The position numbers and the translations under genes were made by a program. 64,000 bases of DNA from CAWGHZ01 sp963775315. Its GTDB lineage: Bacteria > Pseudomonadota > Alphaproteobacteria > MPNO01 > DASWLB01. The stretch lies in NCBI GenBank assembly GCA_963775315.1, contig CAVZIN010000007.1, positions 620,001 through 684,000 of the forward strand. Direction: 5' to 3'. The notes beneath the pieces were generated by a model. It was not told where the DNA came from. It did no database searches and was given only the letters and a program-made list of their open reading frames with translations. Shown one piece after another: positions 24,793-35,546 of this stretch (its first letter is position 1; each line of letters starts with the position of its first letter).

Positions 24793-27129
24793 CTACTCTG
24801 CGCCGCCGACGGGATGCGGCTCCTGCCGAAGCCCCGACATGAGACGGATGACGAAATCGGGGTAGAGCGGGCGGAGCTTGATCAGGAAATCCCAGGCCAT
24901 CAACAGAGCACCGAGTGCGAACACGATGTCGCCCGGCATGCGCATCCATTGCCAAAAGAGGGTAGTGTCGTAGAAGGCTTGGCTGCGTGCGTAGGCGAGT
25001 CCGTGCTCGTAGACGGCTGCGAGCTGTGACCAGCCGATCGGGAAGAAGTTGAGCAGGATCCAGAGGACGAGCCCCCCGTTGTACAGCCAGAACGCCCAGC
25101 GGCCCAGCCGCTCGCCGTACGTGTGCGCCTCGCCCGCGACGTAGCGCAGGCAGAAATAGATCAGCCCGATCCCAAGCAGGCCGAACGCGCCGAACAGCGC
25201 GGTGTGGGCATGGTTCAGGGTTAGGAACGTGCCATGCTCGTAGTAGTTGACCAGTGGGGCGTTCAGCGTGCCGCCGCCGAACACGCCGGCACCGACGAAA
25301 TTCCAGAACGCCGCGCCGACGACGTAGGTGTAGGCAAGGCCATACTTGAACTCGGTATGGGACTGGATCAGCTTGCGGTTCTGGATTGCGTCGATGATCA
25401 GAAGGACCAACGGCAGCACTTCGATGAACGAGAACATCGTTCCAAGCGGAACCCAGAGGCCTGGCTCGCCCGCCCAATAGAGATGATGGCCCGTGCCGAG
25501 CACGCCGCCGAGGAAGATCAGGATCAGTTCGAGATACACCGAGCGCTCGGCGAGCCGGCGCGACACCAGCCCGACCGCCATCAGCAGAAACGCGCTCATC
25601 GCCGCGGCGAAGAACTCGAAGGACTGCTCGACCCACAGGTGTACGACCCACCAGCGCCAGAAATCGGCGATGGTGAACGATTTCTCGATCCCGGTGAGCG
25701 GAATCATGCCGAACGCATAGAGAAACGCGATGTTCGCGGTCGACGCCCAGATCAAATGCTCGAGCCGGATGCGTCCCGACCAGAATTGGCCCGTGGCCGC
25801 GATCAGTCGGGCGCGATTCGGCCAGAGGGCCCGGAAGACCAGGGCGCTCCAGATCGCGAGCCCCGCGAAGAAGCCGATTTGCCATGCGCGGCCAAGCTGG
25901 ATATAGGAAAGTCCCTGGTTGCCGAACCAGAACCAGCCCGTATGAATATAGCCCATGATCGTGAGGTAATTGCCGAGAAGCGCACCGGCGACGATGAGCA
26001 ATGTCACCCAAAACAGCATGTCGACGAGAAATCCCTGACCCTTTGGTTCACTGCCACCGATGGAAGGTGCGAGGAATAGACCGGCGCCGATCCATGCAAT
26101 CCCGATCCAGATAATTGGCGCCTGGATGTGCACGTCGCGCAGGAAGTTGAACGGCAGGAACCGGTCGACCACGATCCCGTAAAAGCTGATCCGATCTGTG
26201 TAATAGTGCGCCATGATCGAGCCGGCGAGAATCTGGAGCAGCAGGATCCCCGCGACGACAAGAAAGTACTTGCCGATGCGGCGCTGGCTCGGCGTCAGCG
26301 GGCGGAACCCGACCAAGACCGGGTCCATGGGCCCCATATCGGGCTCGCTCAAATAGCGCTGATAGATGTAAAGGACGGCCCCGAACGCAAAGAAGGCGAA
26401 GCAGAAGCTCGCCCAGGTCCAGATGAAGGTGCTGGTGGTCGGCGTGTTCCCGACCAGCGGCTCGTATGGCCAATTCTGCGTCCACGAAGCGGAACTACCT
26501 GGGCGGCGGGCAACGGTGGTCAGCGATGAATAGATCAAAAAATCGGCAGTTTGAGCGGCGGTCGCAGAGTCTAGGCTGAAGGCCTGCGTCCAACCCTTAG
26601 CGAAGTCGTGGTGCAGTAGCCCACGCGCGATCCTGCCGCGGAGCGTTGTGACCGCATCCGCAACGGGCTTCGGCAGCGCGACGAAGGATTGCGTAAGGTC
26701 GATGCCCTGGAGCGCGCCCTGCATCGAAATGCGCACCGCCGCCTGGTCAATGGGCGCCAAGGTGGCGAGCGGCTTACCGAAGCGGGCGACGGAAAGATTA
26801 CTTTCGGTCAGCTCGGCAATCCGCACGAGGTTCGACGCCGTATAGTCCTCGCCGAAATACGATCCCATGCCGTACAGGCTGCCGTAATCCATCAGATCAG
26901 CCTTCTGGAAGCCGGCTTTTCCGGCGACGAGATCGCCTTCGGTCATGAGCACTGTCCCGTCGGCGGCAACGATGCGGTCGGGCAAAGGCGGTGCGGCGTC
27001 GTATGTCAGCTTGGTCGTCCAGCCGAACAGCGTGAAGCAGGCGATCGCAACGATCAGAAGAACCCATTTCAGTACGTTGCTGACAGGATCTTTTGTCGGA
27101 TTCGAAATCGCGTCGGCTTGAATGGCCAT
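24793..27129 (-). CDS. norB: Quinol-dependent nitric oxide reductase (qNorB)
   Basis: Protein of 778 residues, the length of single-subunit quinol NO reductases, which reduce NO to N2O in the inner membrane. The N-terminal 250 residues carry a periplasmic domain (TEGDLVAGKAGFQKADLMDYGS); the rest is the heme-copper-oxidase-like 12-helix core. Diagnostic segments include HLWVEQSFEFFAAA (heme ligand and Glu) and GVLGTGHHLYWAGEP (the two FeB histidines). ATG 27129 follows GGAGAAGC. It is convergent to nnrS and its neighbour and completes a detoxification locus with NsrR. No norC is needed for this type. Confidence 0.93.
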   Translation of the reverse strand: MAIQADAISNPTKDPVSNVLKWVLLIVAIACFTLFGWTTKLTYDAAPPLPDRIVAADGTVLMTEGDLVAGKAGFQKADLMDYGSLYGMGSYFGEDYTASNLVRIAELTESNLSVARFGKPLATLAPIDQAAVRISMQGALQGIDLTQSFVALPKPVADAVTTLRGRIARGLLHHDFAKGWTQAFSLDSATAAQTADFLIYSSLTTVARRPGSSASWTQNWPYEPLVGNTPTTSTFIWTWASFCFAFFAFGAVLYIYQRYLSEPDMGPMDPVLVGFRPLTPSQRRIGKYFLVVAGILLLQILAGSIMAHYYTDRISFYGIVVDRFLPFNFLRDVHIQAPIIWIGIAWIGAGLFLAPSIGGSEPKGQGFLVDMLFWVTLLIVAGALLGNYLTIMGYIHTGWFWFGNQGLSYIQLGRAWQIGFFAGLAIWSALVFRALWPNRARLIAATGQFWSGRIRLEHLIWASTANIAFLYAFGMIPLTGIEKSFTIADFWRWWVVHLWVEQSFEFFAAAMSAFLLMAVGLVSRRLAERSVYLELILIFLGGVLGTGHHLYWAGEPGLWVPLGTMFSFIEVLPLVLLIIDAIQNRKLIQSHTEFKYGLAYTYVVGAAFWNFVGAGVFGGGTLNAPLVNYYEHGTFLTLNHAHTALFGAFGLLGIGLIYFCLRYVAGEAHTYGERLGRWAFWLYNGGLVLWILLNFFPIGWSQLAAVYEHGLAYARSQAFYDTTLFWQWMRMPGDIVFALGALLMAWDFLIKLRPLYPDFVIRLMSGLRQEPHPVGGAE

Positions 27130-27314
27130 TAGCTTCTCCGGCTTCGTGCGGCCTCATGGAGCCTTGGGGCGCGAGCGAAACAAAGAAAAGCAGCGCCAGG
27201 GAAGGATGACAACGGTTGCACGAAAAATCTTCGTATCGTCAGGTGCTGTTGCAGCCGAATTCAGGTCATGCGGATGACGGCAGGCCTTTGCGCCGAGCAT
27301 CTTCCGGACGAGCT

Positions 27315-28049
27315 TTAATGACCGTTGTCGGCTTCGATCATGCTGCGACAAGCGTCGACTTGTCGTTCGAGCAGGTCGCGTGCAGCAAAAAGTGCATCCG
27401 GGTCTCTGGCCGCACGTCGGCATTGTAAGGCTTCCTCGACGAGCTCCAGCTCGAGCCCCGGCGGCGCATTCGTCAGGACAAACTCCACCGCCTCGTCGTT
27501 CGATCCCATGCGCCCAGTCTTCCAGCTAAAAATGAAACGTGCCGGATACAAGAGCGCCCGAAGGTAGGGCTTGCGATCCTTCGCCTCCAGTGCCGCCGAC
27601 GAGGCAAACCGCCGCACTTGATCCGCCCAGGCCTGGAAGGGCGAACCCGCCAAATACGCTCGCACGTCCATCAGGTTCGGTCGTGCCGGGCGTATTCGCT
27701 CGCGCTCCAGAAGCGCGACAGCATTGTCGACAAGGTCCACCCGGTCGAGTGGCGGAAAGCGGCCAACCGAAAAGCTCCGATCCGCCCAGAACAGAGACGA
27801 TTTCTCTGCGAACTCCGCTGAAAGCGCGATCGCGCGGTCGCGCGCCGCAACCAATTCCGCCTCGCCGAGCCCGTCATCGGCCAGAAGCGCCATGTCAATA
27901 TCGCTGTATCGCCGGCTGAATCCCCCGTGGGCCAAGCTGCCAATGAGATAGAACCCGATGAGCCGCGATCCGAGCCACCGATCCCAGAAGGACGCCATTT
28001 CACCGGCAAACTCGACCGCCGCAGACCAACTCCTTTCATCCAGCTCCAT
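27315..28049 (-). CDS. Nucleotidyltransferase-fold protein
   Basis: Protein of 244 residues. GFYLIGSLAHGGFSRRYSDIDMALL is the pol-beta-type nucleotidyltransferase motif (GS followed by DxD). The C-terminal part is helical, as in the DUF4111/aminoglycoside nucleotidyltransferase-like group. ATG 28049 has GAGG eight bases upstream; a GTG nine bases earlier is also in frame. Such proteins modify small molecules, RNA or proteins, or act as minimal toxins; no partner antitoxin gene is adjacent. Function unassigned. Confidence 0.72.
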   Translation of the reverse strand: MELDERSWSAAVEFAGEMASFWDRWLGSRLIGFYLIGSLAHGGFSRRYSDIDMALLADDGLGEAELVAARDRAIALSAEFAEKSSLFWADRSFSVGRFPPLDRVDLVDNAVALLERERIRPARPNLMDVRAYLAGSPFQAWADQVRRFASSAALEAKDRKPYLRALLYPARFIFSWKTGRMGSNDEAVEFVLTNAPPGLELELVEEALQCRRAARDPDALFAARDLLERQVDACRSMIEADNGH

Positions 28050-28074
28050 CGCTCCCACCTCTGCTACCGATCTT

Positions 28075-28670
28075 TCATCTTAGCATCGCGTGACCGTCGC
28101 CCGCTCGGCCGTTCTCGCCTGGTACCCCGTCGGCCGGCCGCGCCGCCTCATGCGCGAGCAGCCAACGCTTGCGCTCCAGCCCGCCGCCATATCCGGTCAA
28201 GGACGCGTTCGCCCCGATCACGCGATGGCAAGGCACGACGACGGCGATGGGGTTGGCGCCGTTGGCGAGCCCGACGGCGCGAGTCGCCGTGGGGCGGCCG
28301 ATCCAGCCCGCCAATGTCCCGTAGCTGACGGTGCATCCGACCGGAATGCGGCGCAGGGCGTCCCAGACACTATGCTGGAATTCTGTTCCGGCGGTCGCGG
28401 TCGCCAGATCGCTCAACGCGTTCAACGCGCCATCGAAATAGGCTTGAAGGGCGCGCCGCGCAGCGGACGGACGGCCCTTTCGAGCAGCCGGATCGTGTCC
28501 CGGCCATTGAGGCGCGCGAGCAATCGCTGCATGCGCGGCTCATGGTCCTCCCAGTCGAGAGCGCGCAAGCGGCTTTCGGCGTCGATGACAAGCAGCATCG
28601 CGCCGATGGAAGTGTCGAACCGCTCGATCTCGAAACTTTGATGTGACGTCGGCTCGCTCCGTGTCGCCAA
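28075..28670 (-). pseudogene. ogt: Methylated-DNA--protein-cysteine methyltransferase, frameshifted
   Basis: Two overlapping minus-strand frames together make one O6-alkylguanine-DNA methyltransferase. The 5' part reads FEIERFDTSIGAMLLV, SRLRALDWEDHEPRM and ends shortly after VRPLRGA. The 3' part continues LQAYFDGALNALSDL, QHSVWDALRRIPVG and contains the active site VVPCHRVIGAN. The shift lies at about 28455-28465 and is a single-base change, so the gene is either freshly inactivated or affected by an assembly error. The 5' start is uncertain (TTG 28670 proposed). It diverges from the Ada/AlkA gene, giving a paired alkylation-repair locus. Confidence 0.8.
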
Positions 28671-28799
28671 ATCGCGTGTGGTCGCAATTATGCGCCAGCA
28701 CGGTCCGCCGATCTCGCGAATTTCGGACTCGGCCGGCGGCCTTTCGACCGTGATCGAAAATCGCTGGACCGCGCTGCGGTCCGGCTTACCCTTCCCCAA

Positions 28800-30248
28800 A
28801 TGGAGCTCGATCACAATGCCTGCTATCGCGTGCTGCGTCGCCGTGACGCGCAATTCGACGGCCGCTTCTTCGTCGCTGTCAGGACGACCGGCATCTATTG
28901 CCGTCCGGTCTGCCCGGCACGGACGTCACACTCCGAAAACGTGACGTTCCATCCTACTGCGTCATCGGCGCAGGCGGCCGGTTATCGCCCTTGCCTCACA
29001 TGCCGGCCGGAAAGCGCCCCCGATCTCGGCGCTTGGCGTAGCAAGTCGAATACCGTTTCGCGGGCGCTAGGCCTGATCGAGCTCGGCGCCCTGGATGAAG
29101 GGCGCGTGGATATGTTGGCCGGCCGTCTCGGTGTCGACGAGCGGCCATTGCAGGACCTGTTCCGCCAGCATCTCGGCGCGTCGCCGACAGCGGTCGCCGA
29201 GACGCGTCGGGTTCTGCTCGCCAAGCAGCTCATCCACGAATCCTTCCTGCCGATGTCAGAGGTCGCCCTCGCTTCGGGGTTCGGCAGCGTGCGCGAATTC
29301 AACGATACGTTCCGCAAGGTATTCCGCCGACCGCCCGGCGACCTGCGCCGCGCGCATCGGCCCGAAATCTCGGCGGGTCCGCGCGGGGAGGTCGACCTTC
29401 TGCTGCGCTATCTGCCACCTTACGACTGGCCAGCCATGCTGGACTTCTTTCGTCGGCGGACCATTCCCGGCATCGAAATCGTTACCGCGGACGGCTATGC
29501 GCGAACGATCCAACTCGACGGCGTGGCGGGAACGGTGGCGGTCCGGCGCAGCGCCGCGAACGCCCTGCGGGTCACCGTTCGGTTTCCCAGGCTCTCATCC
29601 TTACCGGTGATCGTCGCACGTGTGCGGCGCGCCTTCGACCTCACCGCCGATCCGCTCGCCATCGCGGCCCACCTCTCCGTGGATCCGCTTCTGGCCCCGA
29701 TGGTGGAAGCGCGGCCGGGCCTGCGCGTTCCGGGCGCGTGGGACGGCTTCGAGCTCGCGATCCGCGCGGTGCTGGGCCAGCAGATATCGGTGGCTGCCGC
29801 GGCGCGCCTGGCGGGAAAATTGGTGGCCGCCTATGGCGAACCTCTGGCCGATCCGGAAGGCGCGCTGACGCGGGTGTTTCCGCGACCCGTAGCGCTGGCG
29901 TCGACCGACCTCGCGACCCTAGGCGTGCCACGCAGCAGGGCGGCGGCGTTGTCGGCCGTTGCCAAGGCCGCAATCGCCGATCCGATCCCTTTCGATGCGG
30001 CCTGTGGGGTCGACGAGGCGGTCCGGCGGCTGCGCTCCATTCGCGGCGTCGGCGAATGGACGGCGCAATACATAGCATTGCGTCAGTTGCGCGAGCCGGA
30101 TGCGTTTCCCGCCTCCGACCTCGGTCTATTACGCGCCATGGAACGGCGCGAAGGACGTCGATTGTCGACGTCCGAGATGCTCGATCGCGCCAAAGTGTGG
30201 CGTCCGTGGCGCGGTTATGCGGCACAGCACTTTTGGGCGGCGGGTTGA
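28800..30248 (+). CDS. alkA: Ada-type DNA-3-methyladenine glycosylase II (AlkA fusion)
   Basis: Protein of 482 residues in three parts. Residues 1-75 are the Ada zinc/methyl-acceptor domain (TTGIYCRPVC and YRPCLTC; Cys34, 38, 65 and 68, with Cys34 in the methylphosphotriester-acceptor position). Residues about 80-185 are an AraC-type helix-turn-helix. The C-terminal part is the HhH-GPD AlkA glycosylase with LRSIRGVGEWTAQYIALRQL followed by the catalytic Asp region (FPASDLGLL). It removes alkylated purines and may regulate its own promoter. It lies opposite the ogt pseudogene; the O6-methyl acceptor domain of full Ada is absent and would have been supplied by Ogt. Confidence 0.92.
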   Translation: MELDHNACYRVLRRRDAQFDGRFFVAVRTTGIYCRPVCPARTSHSENVTFHPTASSAQAAGYRPCLTCRPESAPDLGAWRSKSNTVSRALGLIELGALDEGRVDMLAGRLGVDERPLQDLFRQHLGASPTAVAETRRVLLAKQLIHESFLPMSEVALASGFGSVREFNDTFRKVFRRPPGDLRRAHRPEISAGPRGEVDLLLRYLPPYDWPAMLDFFRRRTIPGIEIVTADGYARTIQLDGVAGTVAVRRSAANALRVTVRFPRLSSLPVIVARVRRAFDLTADPLAIAAHLSVDPLLAPMVEARPGLRVPGAWDGFELAIRAVLGQQISVAAAARLAGKLVAAYGEPLADPEGALTRVFPRPVALASTDLATLGVPRSRAAALSAVAKAAIADPIPFDAACGVDEAVRRLRSIRGVGEWTAQYIALRQLREPDAFPASDLGLLRAMERREGRRLSTSEMLDRAKVWRPWRGYAAQHFWAAG

Positions 30249-30974
30249 GGGCCTAGGCATCTCAGGCCGCACCGAGAACCGGCAAGGCGTCGGCCGGCCT
30301 TGCCCCCGCTTCAAATCGAGTTTTTGGGGCGTGCCTACATCAGAATAGATTGGTAAAGGTCAAATTCTGCACCCGCCTTGAACCTATGCGAGGCGCGGAA
30401 TCCAGCCTTCGGCGATGTGCAAGTAACGCTGGTAGCGGGCCCCCGATTTGAACCTGCGCTGGCGCTGCTGTCGCCGTGAGGGCGGCACTTCCGAGCCTTT
30501 GTCGAGAAGCATCACGAGGGGAGTTCGAATTCGTGCTTGCCGAGCAACTCGATACGCCGTCGGTCGCTCTTGCGCGTCTAAATCCGGTCCGTCGGCGTGG
30601 GTAGCCGTGAGGGTAGGGCAAAAGGTGGATTCCCCATCTCATTGAAATGCCGAACGAATTCGGACTTCTCGGGCGGACCCCCTCTCCGCCATATTCCGCC
30701 ATTAATATATTGATACTGCCGGATTCTAATCGGCAGCTTGCCGACGAAGCGGCACGACGTTGGAACGGGAATTGATGCGTCGACAGCAAGTCGAGCGCGC
30801 GTCCGCCTTGGCGCCCGTGGTGCCTGGCGCTGCACCGCTTCGAGCACAGCCATCGAACGTTACCAGGCGAGCCTCGCGCGCGCTTGACCTGAGTCAACGA
30901 GCGATCGGCGCCAAAAGGGTAAAGGCAGCCGGAGGGTAGGTCCGCCAGGTGCGGGCCGAGACGAGGGCTCCGCC
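30249..30974. other. Long intergenic region upstream of groEL without a supported gene
   Basis: About 725 bases lie between alkA and groEL. A 213-codon minus-strand frame crosses it but has the arginine/serine-rich look of a random GC-rich frame and no domain. A GGTTCAAATC string on the minus strand near 30450 resembles a tRNA T-arm, but no stems or acceptor arm can be built. I see no CIRCE element (TTAGCACTC-N9-GAGTGCTAA) before groEL. AT-rich sequence around 30690-30725 may hold a promoter. Confidence 0.5.
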
Positions 30975-32597
<1,623 letters not shown>

Positions 32598-32620
32598 CGC
32601 CGCGGCCGGCCGCGCCTCTC

Positions 32621-34342
32621 ATGCCCCTTCACAATTCCGACATCGCGGTCCTTCTGGACCGCATGGCCGATCTTCTGGAAATCCAGAACGCGAACCCGTT
32701 CCGCGTGCGCGCCTACCGCAACGCGGCGCGGACCGTCTCCGGATTGCCGGAGAGCGTGGCCGAAATGCTGGCGCGCGGCGCGGACCTCGACGATCTGCCG
32801 GCCATTGGCCGCGACCTTGCGGACAAGATCGGCGAGATCGTCGAAACGGGCCATCTGGGCGCGCTCGACGCGCTGGAGCGCGAGGTTCCGGTGGGGCTCG
32901 TCGAGCTGATGAACCTGCCCGGGCTCGGACCGAAGCGGGTCGAGCAGCTTCACCAGGGGCTCGGCATCGACAGCGTCAAGGCGCTCGCCACCGCCCTCAA
33001 GTCCGGCACGCTCCGCGCGCTCAAAGGGTTCGGGGCGAAGACCGAGGAACGGTTGCGCACGGCGCTCGCCGCGCACGAGGAGGCGCCGCACCGCTACAAG
33101 CGCGCGGTGGCCGCCGAGGTGGCCGAGCCGCTTGCCGCTTTCCTCCACACGATCCCGGGCGTCTCGGAGGTGTGCGTCGCCGGCAGCTACCGCCGCCGTC
33201 GCGATACGGTCGGCGACCTCGACATATTGGTCACCGGCCATGCGGATTCGCCGGTCATGGACCGCTTCGTGGCCTATGAGGACGTCGTCCGCGTCCTGGC
33301 GCATGGCAAGACGCGCGCGTCGGTCGTACTGCGCAACGGGCTGCAGGTCGATCTCCGCCTGGTGGCCGACGCAAGCTATGGCTCGGCGCTGCATTACTTC
33401 ACCGGGTCGAAAGCGCACAATATCGCAGTGCGCAGGCTGGGCCTCGCGCGCGGCCTCAAGATCAACGAGTACGGCATCTTCCGGGGCGCGCGGCGGATCG
33501 GCGGGAGGACAGAGGAGGAGGTTTATCGCGCGGTCGGCCTGCCTTATATCGAGCCCGAGCTGCGCGAGGACCGCGGCGAGATCGAGGCGGCGCGAACGGG
33601 GGCGCTGCCGCGCCTCGTCACCCTCGCCGATATTCGCGGCGACCTGCACGCGCACACCAAGGCGAGCGACGGGCGTGCCTCGATCGCCGAGATGGCCGCC
33701 GCGGCGCGGGCGCGGGGCTATGAATACCTCGCCATCTCCGACCACAGCCGCAGCGTGCGCATCGCCCACGGGCTCGACGCGAAGCGGCTCTCGGCACAGA
33801 TCAAGGAGATCGACCGGGTCAACGCACGGCTCGACGGGATCACGATCCTGAAGTCGAGCGAGGTCGATATCCTCGAGGACGGCGCGCTCGACCTGCCCAA
33901 CTCGATCCTTGGCGAGCTCGACTTCACGGTCTGCGCGGTGCACTCGCACTTCGCTTTGTCCGCCGAGCGCCAGACCGAACGCATCGTGCGGGCGATGGAC
34001 AATCCCCTGTTCACCATCCTTGCCCATCCCACCGGACGGCTGATCGACCAGCGCCCGCCGGTCGCGCTCGACCTCGAACGGCTGATCGGGGCGGCGAAGG
34101 AACGGGGCTGCGTACTTGAAATCAATGCGCAGCCCGACCGGCTCGATCTGGACGACGCGGCCTGCAAGATGGCGAAGGAGATGGGCGTGAAACTCGCCGT
34201 CTCGACCGATGCGCACGCACCGAGCGACCTCGGCTTCATGACGTTCGGCATCGACCAGGCGCGGCGCGGCTGGCTGGAGCCCGACGACGTGATCAATACG
34301 CGCCCGCTTGCCGCGCTGCGCAAGCTGCTTCGGCGGCGATAG
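32621..34342 (+). CDS. polX: Family X DNA polymerase / 3'-5' exonuclease PolX
   Basis: Protein of 573 residues. Residues 1-75 are the N-terminal helical domain, then HhH motifs (LPAIGRDLADKI, LPGLGPKRVEQL, LKGFGAKTEERL), the polymerase palm with GSYRRRRDTVGDLDILV (catalytic Asp pair), and a C-terminal PHP domain beginning RGDLHAHTKASDG with later HSHF, HPT and DAHA metal ligands. It fills short gaps and trims ends during base-excision repair. ATG 32621 is the first in-frame Met of the family start and lies 23 bases after groEL, so it is probably co-transcribed with the chaperonin. Confidence 0.93.
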   Translation: MPLHNSDIAVLLDRMADLLEIQNANPFRVRAYRNAARTVSGLPESVAEMLARGADLDDLPAIGRDLADKIGEIVETGHLGALDALEREVPVGLVELMNLPGLGPKRVEQLHQGLGIDSVKALATALKSGTLRALKGFGAKTEERLRTALAAHEEAPHRYKRAVAAEVAEPLAAFLHTIPGVSEVCVAGSYRRRRDTVGDLDILVTGHADSPVMDRFVAYEDVVRVLAHGKTRASVVLRNGLQVDLRLVADASYGSALHYFTGSKAHNIAVRRLGLARGLKINEYGIFRGARRIGGRTEEEVYRAVGLPYIEPELREDRGEIEAARTGALPRLVTLADIRGDLHAHTKASDGRASIAEMAAAARARGYEYLAISDHSRSVRIAHGLDAKRLSAQIKEIDRVNARLDGITILKSSEVDILEDGALDLPNSILGELDFTVCAVHSHFALSAERQTERIVRAMDNPLFTILAHPTGRLIDQRPPVALDLERLIGAAKERGCVLEINAQPDRLDLDDAACKMAKEMGVKLAVSTDAHAPSDLGFMTFGIDQARRGWLEPDDVINTRPLAALRKLLRRR

Positions 34343-34444
34343 GGCCAAAGGCAGGATGGGACGAGGCTCGGCCGCCGCGACGCATCGCCGGGAGAGTGCG
34401 CGAGGCCGTCGCCGGGTTGCCGGACTAGATCGGTACCTGCGCAG

Positions 34445-34888
34445 TCACACGTCGATCACGCACTCGGCCCGCCACGTCCCCTGCGCATCCCGCGCGACCT
34501 TCAGCGCCGTGTAGGTCGCGCCCTTCGGTTCGACGGCGGGCTGGTGCCGCGCGACATCGACGGGTTCGCCGATCGCCTCGCCGGTGAGCACGGTTCCCGA
34601 GATGTGCACCTTGAATTGGCCGAACAGCATGCGGCGTACCGCCATCTCATAGATCAGCGCGTTCAGCCACTCGACCAGCAGCAGCTCGTGCGTCGGCGCT
34701 TCGCAGCGCACCGCGACGCGATCGCGAGATGCGACCGCGTGCTCGGTGACGACGGCCGTCAGTGCCAGCGCGGCCTGTTCGAACGCCGCCTCGGCGGTGG
34801 GTCCCCAGCTCCGCACCCCGATATCGGCCTCGTGCGCGAAATGCGACCAGCCGGCGCCACGGCCGGTGGGCGGGTCATGCGACGGCAT
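34445..34888 (-). CDS. Archease (RtcB activator)
   Basis: Protein of 147 residues of the archease/SHS2 family: WSHFAHEADIGVRSWG at the start with the metal-binding Asp, EAAFEQAALALTAVV, then LLLVEWLNALIYEMAVRR and the C-terminal AECVIDV. Archease speeds guanylylation of the RNA ligase RtcB and widens its nucleotide use. An RtcB gene lies on the same strand about 7 kb away (41837-43267), which supports the call. ATG 34888 is chosen because the longer frame has no conserved sequence upstream. Confidence 0.9.
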   Translation of the reverse strand: MPSHDPPTGRGAGWSHFAHEADIGVRSWGPTAEAAFEQAALALTAVVTEHAVASRDRVAVRCEAPTHELLLVEWLNALIYEMAVRRMLFGQFKVHISGTVLTGEAIGEPVDVARHQPAVEPKGATYTALKVARDAQGTWRAECVIDV

Positions 34889-34977
34889 GGTTTCCGCACA
34901 TCGCTGCCGTTGGGTACCGGCACGGCAGGAAATCTTGAACAACTTGGTTTCCCATTGGAGCGACGATACCGAGTCGG

Positions 34978-35544
34978 TCAGGGTCCTGCGCCTTTCGTTG
35001 CGGCAAGTTCCCCGACCCATGCCTCGCCGCCGCAACCGACGTCGCAGGCGATCGCGGCCGCGATCGCTCGGCTCAGGAGGTCCTTGGCCGGCATCGCCGG
35101 GCAGGACAGCCGCAGCGCGTGGGCGGCGCCGATGGCGAGGTCGCGCCCGCTGCCCTCCGCCCAAAGGGTATCGACGGGGATCGGGCTCACCGAGAAATCC
35201 GAGCCTATGGTCCACACGCCGCGCGGGTTCGCGACCATCAGCATCTGGGCGAAGTCGCACGGCCCCGAATCCTCCTTGACGCTGCTATAGCCGTCGGCTC
35301 GGAGAAGCTCGCGGGCGCGCCTGCTGAACTCGAACGCGTCATCGAGGCCCTTGAGGAGCTCGTCGGCGTGGCGCTGGAATACGTTCACGGTCCGCACGTG
35401 GCCGGCCACCCCGGCCGCCCAGGGCTCGCGAACCAGCCATTTCGGCCCCAGGGAAAGGCGGAGATTTCCGGACGAGACCAGCGTGTCGCTCGCCACCCAG
35501 GTTGAACCCGTTTGGCTCGAGCAGATCGCCGCAATGACCGACAT
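34978..35544 (-). CDS. HslV/proteasome-like Ntn hydrolase with serine at position 2
   Basis: Protein of 188 residues with the HslV pattern. It begins MSVIAAI, has WVASDTLVSSGNLRLSLGPKW (matching the GDGQVT...ARK region), GVAGHVRTVNVFQRHADELL (matching GFAGATADAFTL...), a strand VWTIGSDFSVSPI and then AEGSGRDLAIGAAHAL (matching AIGSGGxYALAAARAL). HslV exposes Thr as its N-terminal nucleophile; here removal of Met would expose Ser2. It starts two bases after the phosphoribosyltransferase stop, so the two are tightly coupled. No HslU-type ATPase is nearby. Whether it is a peptidase, and on what, is unknown. Confidence 0.7.
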   Translation of the reverse strand: MSVIAAICSSQTGSTWVASDTLVSSGNLRLSLGPKWLVREPWAAGVAGHVRTVNVFQRHADELLKGLDDAFEFSRRARELLRADGYSSVKEDSGPCDFAQMLMVANPRGVWTIGSDFSVSPIPVDTLWAEGSGRDLAIGAAHALRLSCPAMPAKDLLSRAIAAAIACDVGCGGEAWVGELAATKGAGP

Positions 35545-35546
35545 GC

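Noticed and set aside
24764..27129. Large frames on both strands within norB
   Set aside because: They are shadows of the qNorB gene, which alone has the heme and FeB histidine motifs.
30440..30465. tRNA-like GGTTCAAATC string on the minus strand
   Set aside because: No T-stem, anticodon stem or acceptor stem can be paired around it.
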